Below are positions 16,495 through 25,681 of a stretch of 64,000 bases of DNA, in pieces (position 1 is the first letter of the stretch; each line of letters begins with the position of its first letter). A model generated the notes under the pieces. That model saw nothing but the letters and a program-made list of their open reading frames with translations, did not search any database and was not told the origin of the DNA. The stretch is from the NCBI GenBank assembly GCA_009781755.1, contig WQVD01000004.1, positions 1 through 64,000 on the forward strand, in the 5' to 3' direction. The stretch is from Defluviitaleaceae bacterium. GTDB lineage: Bacteria; Bacillota; Clostridia; Lachnospirales; WQUN01. The position numbers were made by a program, and so were the translations under genes.

Positions 16495-16657
16495 TTCCAG
16501 TGAAAAATTTACGGAGCGCACCACCCGCATTTTTTTCACGGGGTAATTCCGCTTTAGCGGAATTTTTCTTATTTTTTCCAGTGAAAAATTTGCGGAGTAC
16601 ACTACCCGCATTTTTTCACTGGGTATTTCCGCTTTAACGGAATTTTTTATATTTTAT
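16495..16657. repeat. Tandem duplication of an 81-bp double-hairpin unit
   Basis: Positions 16495-16575 and 16576-16657 are about 85% identical. Each unit has one hairpin with arms CCAGTGAAAAAT-GCGG and its complement and a second hairpin ATTCCGCTTTAGCGGAAT followed by T-rich sequence. It fills the gap between the APH-like gene and ggt, so it probably serves as a double terminator; the duplication itself is the unusual part. Confidence 0.75.
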
Positions 16658-17613
16658 ACCGATAAACAAATTTCCATGATGCGGTCTTTGTGTTTGATTA
16701 CAAATGGCGTAAGTACGCGGTTTTGTTCCCACGCTTGTTTGTATTCGTCCTTCCCCGCGAAGAAGGCAACGCAAATAAATTGGATGGAGCACATGACGAA
16801 AAATGCCGATTGCTTCTCGGCCGATGTTAGCGGGTTTATTTGGTGATAACCAGTTAGCATGTTGCGGATGAGGGCAAACCATTTTTCGGGATGGTCGTAG
16901 AATGCGCTCGCCATTCCCGTAAGGCAATAACAAACATCGCGCAGACGCACGTTGCGCTCGCCAATCGCAAAATCAATAAACCCACTTACCTCGCCCGCGT
17001 TGAAAATAATGTTGCCGGTGTGTGCGTCGCGGTGGATTAATTGCTTGGGCAGTTGGCTGTACAGCTTACTGAATGTTGCGGCGTAGTCGGCGAAGATAGC
17101 TTCGTCCAGCCCCATGTTGAATTTTTCATTGGCTTCCATGGTCTTGGGGATGGCCCATTCGGTTACGGTTTTATACATATTTGCGTCGTTTACTTTTATA
17201 TCACCTTCCAGTGTGGCAAGCGCGCGGTGCAATTTGGCCAGTGCTTGGCCGATTTTGTGTGCCTTGGCGGGCATTTCGTCGCTTTTGATTTCATCGTCGG
17301 TGAGGGTTTTGCCCGGCATGTAGGGGGTTAGTGTGTAAAATGCATCGCCATTGGCGCAATGCACCACCCACTCGCCTATTTTTGTATGCAGCGGTGCCGC
17401 AGCCAATTTATACGGTCCCAAGGCTTTAGCAACCGAAAAATTAACCGCTTGGGTTTCTAAGGCTTCATTTTTCCACTTCTTTAATACATATCGTTCGCCT
17501 ACGAACCAAATATGCCCTAGGTCATGTACACCATCGTTTTCGTTAATTTCGCGCAGCGGTATGTCTTGCGGAATATCCCAATGCGTTAAGATTTTGCAAA
17601 TTATGTTGTCCAT
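16654..17613 (-). CDS. APH-family phosphotransferase (aminoglycoside/choline kinase-like)
   Basis: The kinase-like fold shows the catalytic loop LIHRDAHTGNIIF (His-x-Asp...Asn) and the metal-binding GFIDFAIGERNVRLRD (Asp-Phe, standing for DFG). Length of about 319 residues is typical. The closest named groups are CotS/YutH-type spore kinases and small-molecule phosphotransferases; the substrate is unknown. The ATG at 17613 is chosen because AGGAGG precedes it closely; the frame stays open 17 codons further without another ribosome site. Confidence 0.8.
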   Translation of the reverse strand: MDNIICKILTHWDIPQDIPLREINENDGVHDLGHIWFVGERYVLKKWKNEALETQAVNFSVAKALGPYKLAAAPLHTKIGEWVVHCANGDAFYTLTPYMPGKTLTDDEIKSDEMPAKAHKIGQALAKLHRALATLEGDIKVNDANMYKTVTEWAIPKTMEANEKFNMGLDEAIFADYAATFSKLYSQLPKQLIHRDAHTGNIIFNAGEVSGFIDFAIGERNVRLRDVCYCLTGMASAFYDHPEKWFALIRNMLTGYHQINPLTSAEKQSAFFVMCSIQFICVAFFAGKDEYKQAWEQNRVLTPFVIKHKDRIMEICLSV

Positions 17614-17724
17614 GTCATCCTCCTTGGCATTTCGCCCGTGCTGTTGCTGTGCGGACAGTTTCATTCAGTTTGTCACGCACAGTTACAGACTCGATTTTGC
17701 GCATCGCTTGCCTCCGTCAAAATG

Positions 17725-17760
17725 TTACACAGAAGTTACACAACCGTCATGGGCATTATA
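17725..17760 (+). promoter_or_regulatory. Pho box and -10 region of the pst operon
   Basis: TTACAC occurs at 17725-17730 and again at 17736-17741, an 11-bp spacing that matches the TT(A/T/C)ACA direct repeats bound by Bacillus PhoP. An ATTATAC -10-like sequence follows at 17755-17761. The spacing fits activation by the PhoP-type regulator encoded at the end of the operon. Confidence 0.7.
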
Positions 17761-17819
17761 CATTCACCCCGTAATATGCGCACGAGAAAACATTTTGCGA
17801 AAAACCATGGAGGAATGAA

Positions 17820-18683
17820 ATGCTCAAAAAAATGATTAAGGCCGCACTGGCACTGACATTAACCGCAGCAATGGTGCTGCCGCTGGCCGGTTGCGGCGGC
17901 TCGGGCGATGCGATTACGGTCATCACGCGTGAGGAAGCCAGCGGCACGCGCGGCGCGTTTGTGGAAATCGTGGACATCACGGCCAATGGCAACGACAATA
18001 TTTATCGGGAAGCGGTCATCGCCCCCGGCACCAGCGTGATGATGACCAACGTGGCGGGCAATCCTTATGCCATCGGTTATGCCTCTACGGGTGTGGCGTT
18101 GAATGACGACCGCGTGCGCGTGCTGCGCATTAACGGCGTTTTCCCCAGCGTGGAAAATATGTTAAACGGTACATACGCCATCCAGCGGCCGTTTATCATT
18201 GGGTACAACACGAATCAGGGTTTGAGTGCGCTTGCGCAGGATTTTGTTGATTTTATCCTGTCCGAGCAGGGGCAAGCGGTGGTGGCCGGCAGGGGTTATG
18301 TGCCTTTTGTGCCGTTCGGTGCGCCGCAGTATGCGCCCAGTGGCTTGACGGGCAGCATTGTGGTCAATGGGTCGTCGTCGGTGTATTCACTGATGCATCA
18401 TTTGCGCTCGGCGTTTGAAGATTTGAACCCCGGCGTGACCATCGACATCCACGGCGCGGGTACGGGGCACGGCATCAGTGCCGCGCGTGATGGCTTGGCC
18501 GATATCGCCATGTCCAGTCGCGACTTCCGTGAATCTGAATTGGAATTTATCACGCCCATCAGCATCGCCATTGATGGCATCGCAGTTATCGTACATCCCG
18601 ACAATAACATCGGCAACCTGACCTTGGCGCAAGTAAGGGATATCTTCTTGGGAGAGGTCACGACATGGGACAGCGTCCGCTAG
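17820..18683 (+). CDS. pstS: PstS-type phosphate-binding lipoprotein, circularly permuted
   Basis: A 287-residue lipoprotein with lipobox LAGC (Cys25) that should capture phosphate for PstCAB. The halves are in the reverse of the textbook order. Right after the lipobox comes what is normally the C-terminal half (ITVITREEASGTRGAFVEIV, VNMLNGTYAIQRPF-like region, DFVDFILSEQGQAVV). The normal N-terminal half follows from about residue 180 (GSIVVNGSSSVYSLMHHLRS, DIAMSSRDFRESE, AIDGIAVIVHPDN) and the protein ends at LAQVRDIFLGEVTTWDSVR, just where the missing second half would start. All phosphate-loop motifs (SGTRGAF, GSSSVYSL, SSRD) are present once, so it should fold. GGAGG precedes the ATG. 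Confidence 0.85.
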   Translation: MLKKMIKAALALTLTAAMVLPLAGCGGSGDAITVITREEASGTRGAFVEIVDITANGNDNIYREAVIAPGTSVMMTNVAGNPYAIGYASTGVALNDDRVRVLRINGVFPSVENMLNGTYAIQRPFIIGYNTNQGLSALAQDFVDFILSEQGQAVVAGRGYVPFVPFGAPQYAPSGLTGSIVVNGSSSVYSLMHHLRSAFEDLNPGVTIDIHGAGTGHGISAARDGLADIAMSSRDFRESELEFITPISIAIDGIAVIVHPDNNIGNLTLAQVRDIFLGEVTTWDSVR

Positions 18684-19588
18684 GCAAGGCCGAACCCAAT
18701 TGGTCATTCGAGCGGTGGTTATTGCGCGGTTTTAACCGCGAGTTCGCCGCCAAGATATTATTTGCAACATCAGCCTGCGCCGCTATTTTGGCGGTGGGGC
18801 TGATTTGTGTATTCCTGTTTATTCAGGGTTTGCCCGCTATTGGGAATATCGGTATTTTCAATTTCTTGACGGGAACGGAGTGGCGGCCTACGTGGACGCC
18901 GCCGCTGTTTGGCATCTTGCCGATGATTGTCGGCTCGTTGTACATAACGGCGGGGGCGATATTTTTTGGCGTGCCGGTGGGGATATTTACGGCGGTGTTT
19001 ATGGCCAAATTTTGCCCGCGCTTCGTTTATGTGGTACTTAAGCCCGCCGTTAATTTGTTGGCGGGCATTCCATCTGTCGTGTACGGTTATTTCGGCATGG
19101 TGGTGCTGGTGCCGTTTGTGCGCAATCACTTTGGCGGCAACGGGAACAGTATTTTAACCGCGTCGCTGTTGCTGGGCATGATGATTTTGCCCACGATTAT
19201 CACGATTTCGGAAAGTGCCATCCGCGCCATCCCGCAGGAAATGTATGGCGGCGCAGTCGCATTGGGTGCCAGTCACGAACGCGCCACGTTTTTTGTCGTG
19301 CTGCCCGCCGCCAAATCGGGCGTGATGGCTTCCATTGTGCTGGGCATCGGCCGCGCCGTGGGCGAAACCATGGCCGTGCGCATGGTGGCAGGCAACCAAG
19401 CCGTCATGCGTATGCCCCACGAATTTCTGCTGGGTGCACGAACGCTTACGTCCAACGTGGTCATCGAATTAGGCTATGCGTATGGCGACCACCGCGCCGC
19501 ACTCATCGCCACGGGCGTGGTGCTGTTCGTGTTTATCCTATTGATTAACGCGCTGTTCGGTATGCTCAAGAAACGGGGGGACAACTAA
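18665..19588 (+). CDS. pstC: Phosphate ABC transporter permease PstC
   Basis: A 307-residue permease with six membrane helices. The binding-protein-dependent inner-membrane signature is around EMYGGAVALGASHERATFFV and GIGRAVGETMAVRMVAGNQA. It overlaps the pstS end by 19 bases in another frame and ends directly against pstA. With PstA it forms the phosphate channel. Confidence 0.93.
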   Translation: MGQRPLGKAEPNWSFERWLLRGFNREFAAKILFATSACAAILAVGLICVFLFIQGLPAIGNIGIFNFLTGTEWRPTWTPPLFGILPMIVGSLYITAGAIFFGVPVGIFTAVFMAKFCPRFVYVVLKPAVNLLAGIPSVVYGYFGMVVLVPFVRNHFGGNGNSILTASLLLGMMILPTIITISESAIRAIPQEMYGGAVALGASHERATFFVVLPAAKSGVMASIVLGIGRAVGETMAVRMVAGNQAVMRMPHEFLLGARTLTSNVVIELGYAYGDHRAALIATGVVLFVFILLINALFGMLKKRGDN

Positions 19589-20479
19589 ATGGAAAATTTA
19601 TCACTGGGACTCGAAGCCGTCGAAGAAATCGCTTCATTAAAAATATCCAACCGTAAAATCATGGGGCGCAAGCCGATGGATTTTTTCTTGTTCGCGTTTA
19701 CATGGTTGGGTATTGGAATTACGGCGGCGGTTTTGCTGTTTGTTGTGGGGTATGTGTTGATTAACGGCCTGCCGCACATCCGCCCGTCGTTGTTCGCCGT
19801 GCAATTCACGACCGAGAATCAATCCCTTTTCCCCGCGCTGATGGGTACGTTAATGATTTTGGGGTTGGCGTTGGTGCTGGCGGTGCCGCTGGGGATTTTC
19901 TCTGCGATATTCTTGGTGGAATACGCCACGCGCGGCAGCCGCTTTGTCAAAATCGTGCGCCTTACGACCGAAACCCTCGCGGGCATTCCTTCTATTGTAT
20001 ATGGGCTGTTCGGGTTCATTTTCTTCGGCGTGTTTTTGGGCTGGGGGCTGTCGCTGATGTCGGGGGCGTTCACCGTGTCGATTATGATTTTGCCGCTCAT
20101 CATGCGCACCACGGAGGAAAGCCTCAAATCCGTGCCCGATACCTACCGCGAAGGGTCGTTCGGACTGGGCGCGGGTAGATTGCGTACAGTGATGCGCATT
20201 GTGTTACCCGCTGCCACGCCAGGCATCTTGGCGGGAATCATTTTGACCATTGGTCGCATCATTGGCGAAACGGCGGCCATTATCTTCACGCTGGGCAACG
20301 TGGCGCGTATGCCCAACCACTTATTCGACACGGGGCGCACGCTGTCGGCGCATATGTACGCACTGGCCAACGAAGGCACCCACCCCGGCGAAGCCCACGC
20401 CACCGCGGCGGTTTTATTACTGGTGGTCATCCTCATCAACGCGCTGTCCTCGTGGATTGCCAAGTTTGTAAAATCATAG
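19589..20479 (+). CDS. pstA: Phosphate ABC transporter permease PstA
   Basis: A 296-residue six-helix permease, longer at the N terminus than some PstA proteins by a 30-residue polar leader. The EAA loop reads [20 protein letters not shown] and is followed by [16 protein letters not shown]. Its ATG directly follows the pstC stop (TAAATGG), so translation is coupled. Confidence 0.93.
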   Translation: MENLSLGLEAVEEIASLKISNRKIMGRKPMDFFLFAFTWLGIGITAAVLLFVVGYVLINGLPHIRPSLFAVQFTTENQSLFPALMGTLMILGLALVLAVPLGIFSAIFLVEYATRGSRFVKIVRLTTETLAGIPSIVYGLFGFIFFGVFLGWGLSLMSGAFTVSIMILPLIMRTTEESLKSVPDTYREGSFGLGAGRLRTVMRIVLPAATPGILAGIILTIGRIIGETAAIIFTLGNVARMPNHLFDTGRTLSAHMYALANEGTHPGEAHATAAVLLLVVILINALSSWIAKFVKS

Positions 20480-20490
20480 GAGCGAATAAC

Positions 20491-21240
20491 ATGAATAAAT
20501 TTTCCATCAAAAATATGAATCTATGGTACCGCGACTTCCAAGCCCTGCATGGCATCAACATAGAAATCCCCGCGCATCAAATTACTGCATTCATTGGGCC
20601 GTCGGGCTGCGGCAAATCCACGCTGATTAAATCCCTTAACCGCATGAACGATCTCGTCGAAGGCTGCCGCATCGAGGGCGAAATCCTGCTGGACGGCCAA
20701 GATATCTACGGCGGCATCGACGTGAACGCCCTGCGTAAGCGCGTGGGTATGGTTTTCCAAAAACCCAACCCCTTCCCCATGAGCGTGTACGACAACATCG
20801 CCTACGGCCCGCGCACCCACGGCATCAAATCCAAATTCAAGCTCAACGAAATCGTAGAAAAATCCCTGTACGACGCAGCCATTTGGGATGAACTCAAAGA
20901 CCGCTTGAAAAAGTCCGCGCTGTCCTTGTCCGGCGGGCAACAGCAACGCCTGTGCATCGCCCGCGCACTGTCCGTACAACCCGATGTGTTGCTCATGGAC
21001 GAACCTACGTCCGCGCTCGACCCCATTTCCACCGCCAAAATCGAGGAACTCACCATCAAGCTCAAAAAGGACTACACCATCGTAATCGTCACGCACAACA
21101 TGCAACAAGCCGTCCGTATATCGGACAACACGGGCTTCTTCCTGCTGGGTGAAATGATCGAATACAGCGACACGGAGAAGCTGTTCTCTATCCCAAAAGA
21201 CAAGCGCACCGAGGATTATATTACGGGGAGGTTTGGATAA
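20491..21240 (+). CDS. pstB: Phosphate ABC transporter ATPase PstB
   Basis: Walker [18 protein letters not shown]-loop [20 protein letters not shown] (diagnostic of PstB), signature [17 protein letters not shown] and Walker [14 protein letters not shown] are all intact over 249 residues. The ATG at 20491 follows AGGAG; an earlier in-frame start at 20452 would lie within pstA. The stop overlaps phoU by one base. Confidence 0.96.
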   Translation: MNKFSIKNMNLWYRDFQALHGINIEIPAHQITAFIGPSGCGKSTLIKSLNRMNDLVEGCRIEGEILLDGQDIYGGIDVNALRKRVGMVFQKPNPFPMSVYDNIAYGPRTHGIKSKFKLNEIVEKSLYDAAIWDELKDRLKKSALSLSGGQQQRLCIARALSVQPDVLLMDEPTSALDPISTAKIEELTIKLKKDYTIVIVTHNMQQAVRISDNTGFFLLGEMIEYSDTEKLFSIPKDKRTEDYITGRFG

Positions 21241-21938
21241 TGTGGCGCATTGATGAGCAATTGGCAGAACTTAACGATCGGTTACTGGATTTTGGCGCAT
21301 TGGTCGAGCAAATCATCACCTTGGCCGGGCAAGCCATCATCGAGCAAGACATCGCACTGGCGCAGCTAGTCATCGACATCGAGTCCGGCGTCAAGCAAAA
21401 AGAAAAAGGCATCGAAGCGTTGTGCCTCAAACTACTCATGCAGCACCAACCCGTGGCCAAGGATTTGCGGGTTATTTCCGCTGCGCTCAAGATGATTACG
21501 GACATCGAGCGCATCGGCGACCAATCCTCCGACATTTGCGAAATCATGATTTCCATGGACGGCGCACCTTATATCACCAAGCTGGAATACATCGCCCAAA
21601 TGGCCGCCGCCACCACCAAGATGGTCACCGAAAGCATCGACGCCTACGTGAAAAAAGACTTGAAATTGGCCAAATCCGTAATAAAATACGACGACATAGT
21701 GGACGAATTATTTGACAAAGTTAAAGCCGATTTGATAGAACACATCCGATCGGGCAAACCTAACAGCGAACAAGCCATTGACCTGCTCATGATTGCCAAA
21801 TACTTTGAACGCATCGGCGACCACGCGCGCAATGTAGCCAAGTGGGTGGTGTTCTCCATCCGCGGGCGCAAGGAGAAAAAGCCGAAGGCGCAAGAGAACG
21901 CGGAAGAAAATCAAAATCAACCACAAAGCGAGGAATAA
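21240..21938 (+). CDS. phoU: Phosphate transport regulator PhoU
   Basis: Two PhoU three-helix-bundle repeats are visible, one around ALKMITDIERIGDQSSDICE and one around AKYFERIGDHARNVAKWVVF, each with the E-R-I-G-D metal-binding motif. The last 20 residues are a charged Lys/Glu/Gln tail. PhoU restrains PstSCAB and PhoR when phosphate is plentiful. It is coupled to pstB by a TAATG overlap. Confidence 0.94.
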   Translation: MWRIDEQLAELNDRLLDFGALVEQIITLAGQAIIEQDIALAQLVIDIESGVKQKEKGIEALCLKLLMQHQPVAKDLRVISAALKMITDIERIGDQSSDICEIMISMDGAPYITKLEYIAQMAAATTKMVTESIDAYVKKDLKLAKSVIKYDDIVDELFDKVKADLIEHIRSGKPNSEQAIDLLMIAKYFERIGDHARNVAKWVVFSIRGRKEKKPKAQENAEENQNQPQSEE

Positions 21939-21939
21939 A

Positions 21940-22623
21940 ATGCCGCATATTTGGATTGTTGAAGACGACACCGACATCCGCGAAATTATTTTGTACGCAT
22001 TAAATTCTGCCGGGTACGAAGCCACGGGATTTGAACGCGGCGAGGATTTCTTCACAATGTTGGTAAAAACGGACACCCCGCCGCATGTGGTCATCCTCGA
22101 CATCATGTTGCCCGGCGACGACGGTTTGGCAATTCTCAAGCGCCTGCGACACAACCCACAACACGTCTCTTTGCCCGTAATGATGCTCACCGCCAAATCC
22201 GGTGAATTGGACAAAGTGAAGGGGCTGGATTTGGGCGCGGACGACTACTTAACCAAACCCTTCAGCGTCATGGAATTGATTTCCCGCATCAAGGCATTAT
22301 TGCGCCGCAGCCAAAACGCCGCTCCCACCAGCCATGCGTTGCGCTTCCAATCCATCACCATGAACAACAACAGCCGCACTGTGGACGTTAACGGCGCGGC
22401 TGTTTTGCTTTCCTTCAAGGAATACGAGCTGCTCAAATACCTGCTGACCCACCCCCATATTGTCCTGACCCGCGACAAAATCCTGGAAACCGTATGGGGT
22501 TACGACTTCGAGGGCGAAAGCCGCACCCTGGACATGCACATCAAACGCCTGCGCCAAAAATTGGGCGAAGCCGGCGCGTACATAAAAACCATCCGCAATG
22601 TGGGGTATAAATTGGGGAGTTGA
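21940..22623 (+). CDS. phoP: OmpR/PhoB-family response regulator of the phosphate regulon
   Basis: The receiver domain has acidic residues EDD near the N terminus, the phospho-acceptor Asp in VVILDIMLPGDDG, and the conserved Lys in DDYLTKPFSVMELISR. A winged-helix output domain follows (LSFKEYELLKYLLTHPHIVL; YIKTIRNVGYKLG). It starts one base after the phoU stop and its product probably binds the Pho box upstream of pstS. Confidence 0.93.
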   Translation: MPHIWIVEDDTDIREIILYALNSAGYEATGFERGEDFFTMLVKTDTPPHVVILDIMLPGDDGLAILKRLRHNPQHVSLPVMMLTAKSGELDKVKGLDLGADDYLTKPFSVMELISRIKALLRRSQNAAPTSHALRFQSITMNNNSRTVDVNGAAVLLSFKEYELLKYLLTHPHIVLTRDKILETVWGYDFEGESRTLDMHIKRLRQKLGEAGAYIKTIRNVGYKLGS

Positions 22624-22625
22624 TT

Positions 22626-24305
22626 ATGCAAAAACGCATTTTCCTAACCTTCGCCGGGTTGGTATTGGCTTGTGTGGTGCTGTTGGCGGTTTCGTTTGGC
22701 TTGTTGTTTTTCAACGCTGCGCGCCGTCATGAGCAGACGGCCATCCGCGACAAGGCACATTTGGTGGCCGCGTTGCTCAACCAAGACGACGATATCGACT
22801 TGCGCACGATTGACAGCGGCGGTTCGCGTTTTACGGTGATTGCGCCCGATGGGTTGGCGCGTTTTGACAGCCACCGCGGCGTAGATTTGTCCACCAACCG
22901 CAGCAACCGTGCGGAATTTGCGCAAGCCCTACAACACGGCATCGGCGAGGCCATCCGCCCGTCCGAAACATTGGGCACCGACACGTTTTACTTCGCCATA
23001 AGGCTGGACAACGGCGATGTGCTGCGCCTGTCGCGCACGTTGTACAGCTTGGGCGCGGGGTTTCGTTCTATGTTGCCTGCGCTGGCGGTGATTTTATTGG
23101 CGGTTTTAGGCATTGCATACGGAGCGGCGCACCGCTTGACGCGCCTGATTATCAAGCCTATCACGCAAATGGATTTGGACGCCGCACAATCAGACAACAC
23201 ACTGCCCCAAAAATCACAATACGAAGAATTATGGCCATTCATCAAAAAAATCGAGCACCAACGCACACAAATCAACCACCAGCTCACCACCCTGCTGCAC
23301 CGCGCAGAAACGATTGAAGCCATCATAGCCAACATGCGCGAAGGGCTGGTCATCTTGGACGAAAACGGCACGATTCTGTCCGCCAACAAAAGCGCAGCCA
23401 AAATCTTCGGCATGAAGAAAAAGCGTGACCTCCTACACCGGAGCATCGGCCACTTGTACCGCGATGCAACCTTCACGCGTAACGTGCAAGCCTGCTTGGG
23501 CGGTGCGTTCACCGAAATGGACATTACACGCAACGGCAAACATTACAACGCCTTCTTCAGCCCTGTGGCACAAAACGGCACCCCCAACGGCGCAATCCTT
23601 TTTTTCTTGGACACCACCGCGCACCACAAAGCCAACCAACAACGGCGCGCGTTTACCGCCAACGTATCCCACGAATTAAAAACGCCCCTCACCACCGTCG
23701 CCGCCACGGCAGAAATGATTGCCAACGGCATGGCACAACCCGAAGACATCCGCCCCTTCGCCCACAAAATCCTCGAACAAACCCACCGTCTGATGAACAC
23801 CATCAACGAAATTATCCGCTTGTCCGAATTTGACGAAAGCAAAGTCGAGCGCGACTTCGCCCCCATAGACTTGCACGCGCTGGCCGCTCGCACCCTCGCC
23901 GTCCTGCAAGATAAAGCCATCGAAAAATCCGTGACCCTCGACCTCGTCGGCACATCCACACAAATCAACGCCAACGCGCACCTCTTGGACGAATTGCTAT
24001 CCAACCTCATCGACAACGCCATCAAATACAACCACCTCAACGGAAGAGTCACCGTAGAAATCGCCCGCAATGACAACGAATGCGTCCTCACCGTAACCGA
24101 CACGGGCATCGGCATCCCCAAAGACCACCAACGCCGCATCTTCGAACGCTTCTACCGCGTAGACGCCTCTCGCTCCAATAAAACCGGCGGCACCGGGCTG
24201 GGCCTGTCCATCGTCAAGCACATCACCGAACACCACGGCGGCACCACCCAATTGGAAAGCACCCCCGAAGTCGGTACGACTGTTATTTGTCGCTTTCCTA
24301 TTTAA
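22626..24305 (+). CDS. phoR: Sensor histidine kinase PhoR
   Basis: Two membrane helices (about residues 5-27 and 137-157) bracket an extracytoplasmic sensor. A HAMP-like linker and a PAS domain (IIANMREGLVILDENGTIL) lead to the H-box FTANVSHELKTPLTT, N-box LDELLSNLIDNAIKYNH and G-boxes DTGIGIPKDHQRRIFERFYR and GGTGLGLSIVKHI. This is the PhoR architecture of Gram-positives. The ATG at 22626 follows GGGGAG; a TTG at 22620 is also in frame and overlaps the phoP stop. Confidence 0.93.
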   Translation: MQKRIFLTFAGLVLACVVLLAVSFGLLFFNAARRHEQTAIRDKAHLVAALLNQDDDIDLRTIDSGGSRFTVIAPDGLARFDSHRGVDLSTNRSNRAEFAQALQHGIGEAIRPSETLGTDTFYFAIRLDNGDVLRLSRTLYSLGAGFRSMLPALAVILLAVLGIAYGAAHRLTRLIIKPITQMDLDAAQSDNTLPQKSQYEELWPFIKKIEHQRTQINHQLTTLLHRAETIEAIIANMREGLVILDENGTILSANKSAAKIFGMKKKRDLLHRSIGHLYRDATFTRNVQACLGGAFTEMDITRNGKHYNAFFSPVAQNGTPNGAILFFLDTTAHHKANQQRRAFTANVSHELKTPLTTVAATAEMIANGMAQPEDIRPFAHKILEQTHRLMNTINEIIRLSEFDESKVERDFAPIDLHALAARTLAVLQDKAIEKSVTLDLVGTSTQINANAHLLDELLSNLIDNAIKYNHLNGRVTVEIARNDNECVLTVTDTGIGIPKDHQRRIFERFYRVDASRSNKTGGTGLGLSIVKHITEHHGGTTQLESTPEVGTTVICRFPI

Positions 24306-24473
24306 TCGCCAATAACACAACAAGACCCTTCACTAATATCAAAGCCACCGATTCCCCCGCACACCAAGCCCTGAGAAGAAAACCGCCACGTCAGGCGAAA
24401 ATATAAAAGTTGTAGGCAACAAAACTTACATCGGGCGCGAGCTGGTTATGGAGAATGATACTATCAAGCATTG

Positions 24474-24520
24474 AAACAAACAAAGCCTGCGGCACAATCT
24501 TCCGCAGGCGTTGTTTGTTT
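24474..24520. terminator. Bidirectional terminator after phoR
   Basis: Nineteen-base arms starting AAACAAACAAAGCCTGCGG with one mismatch to the partner, nine-base loop, T-rich tail on both strands. It separates phoR from the convergent anti-sigma gene. The 168 bases between phoR and this hairpin show no gene I can support. Confidence 0.85.
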
Positions 24521-24541
24521 TTCATTATTTTATCTTGTGAT

Positions 24542-25633
24542 CTACCGCAGCATTTCGGCAATCAAGTCATAGATCTGTTCCTCTGTGAATTCACTCCCCC
24601 AACCGGTCGGTGGGTATAATTCAAAGGCCAATCCATTGTGCGACCATACATAATCTGCCCTGCGCATGTGGCCAGAGCCGCTAGTAATGCGATATACAGT
24701 AGTGCCTGCAACTTCCAATACTTCGGCAGTGCCAAGCACAGTACGTGTAAAAGGCACCGTTCCGTCGTCGCGCAAAGGCTCGATGTTAATAACAATATCG
24801 CGGCTGGAGTAGCGATTATCAGGTCCACTTTGGTCAAGGTAACGCACCTGCACACGTCTAAACGAATAGAAATTTAGTACATGAAACGTCGGTGCATTGA
24901 ACAAATCTTCATCCACCGTAGGCAGCGCAAATTCTGCACCCAACACATATAGTGCATGCTCAAGGCTAGCGTTGCGTATTTCCCATGCTTGCCGTTCGTC
25001 CATCTGCGGAACGGTTTGGATGCTTAATGTAAACGGGTCACTGCCGTGCTGCCACGCTAGAATAGCGTAGATTTCATTGCCGTTGGCATCAAACAATACA
25101 TGCCCACGCGCATTCCCACGGAAGAAGCCCCCACTGTCCCCTACAATAAAATCATACGGAAACGGGCTGCCATCCGCCAAAAACAATTTCTTTGCCAATT
25201 CATCATTCAAACGCCGTGCATCCTCTGCATCGGATAATGCGCCCACCCAATGCATTTCATCGGTTGTATTCGGGTTAACAAAAAGCGGCACCATAAAAGA
25301 CAATTGACTTCTTTGATATTCCTGCGCTTCGGGGCAGTCGTAGGGCAATAGAACCAATTCTGCACCGCCACCCACGTCCACACGGTCAATGCGGTCATAA
25401 ATTGCAATGCCCACCGCCGTAGCCGCTCCCGCGAATATAAGCGAAGCCGCCGCAATCAACACCGCCGTGCGCCACCGCAACCGCCTCAAAAACGAACCGC
25501 GCGCGGCAGCAAAAGCCAAAACTTCACGGGTTTCTTCGCAGGCGTGGATTTGGTTGCGCACTTGGTCGGGGTCGGGCATTTTTTCGTGCGCTAGCCGGGT
25601 TAATAATTCCTTGCCGTTCATGCGTTCCTTCAT
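24542..25633 (-). CDS. Probable membrane-bound anti-sigma factor
   Basis: A 363-residue protein: a cytoplasmic N-terminal region of about 50 residues, one membrane helix (TAVLIAAASLIFAGAATAVG, about residues 56-75) and a large extracytoplasmic domain of unknown fold. It sits 48 bases downstream of an ECF sigma factor gene in the same operon, the standard arrangement for a sigma/anti-sigma pair. No zinc-binding HxxxCxxC motif is seen, so it is not a ZAS-type anti-sigma; the role is inferred from context. AGGTGG precedes the ATG. Confidence 0.6.
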   Translation of the reverse strand: MKERMNGKELLTRLAHEKMPDPDQVRNQIHACEETREVLAFAAARGSFLRRLRWRTAVLIAAASLIFAGAATAVGIAIYDRIDRVDVGGGAELVLLPYDCPEAQEYQRSQLSFMVPLFVNPNTTDEMHWVGALSDAEDARRLNDELAKKLFLADGSPFPYDFIVGDSGGFFRGNARGHVLFDANGNEIYAILAWQHGSDPFTLSIQTVPQMDERQAWEIRNASLEHALYVLGAEFALPTVDEDLFNAPTFHVLNFYSFRRVQVRYLDQSGPDNRYSSRDIVINIEPLRDDGTVPFTRTVLGTAEVLEVAGTTVYRITSGSGHMRRADYVWSHNGLAFELYPPTGWGSEFTEEQIYDLIAEMLR

Positions 25634-25681
25634 TTTCTATTCCACCTTTCTTGGGCTGTTCCTTCATTTAATAGTCGGCCA

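Noticed and set aside
24306-24473. Protein remnant reading GENIKVVGNKTYIGRELV after phoR
   Set aside because: Only about 30 codons, no start, no recognised family; too weak to annotate.
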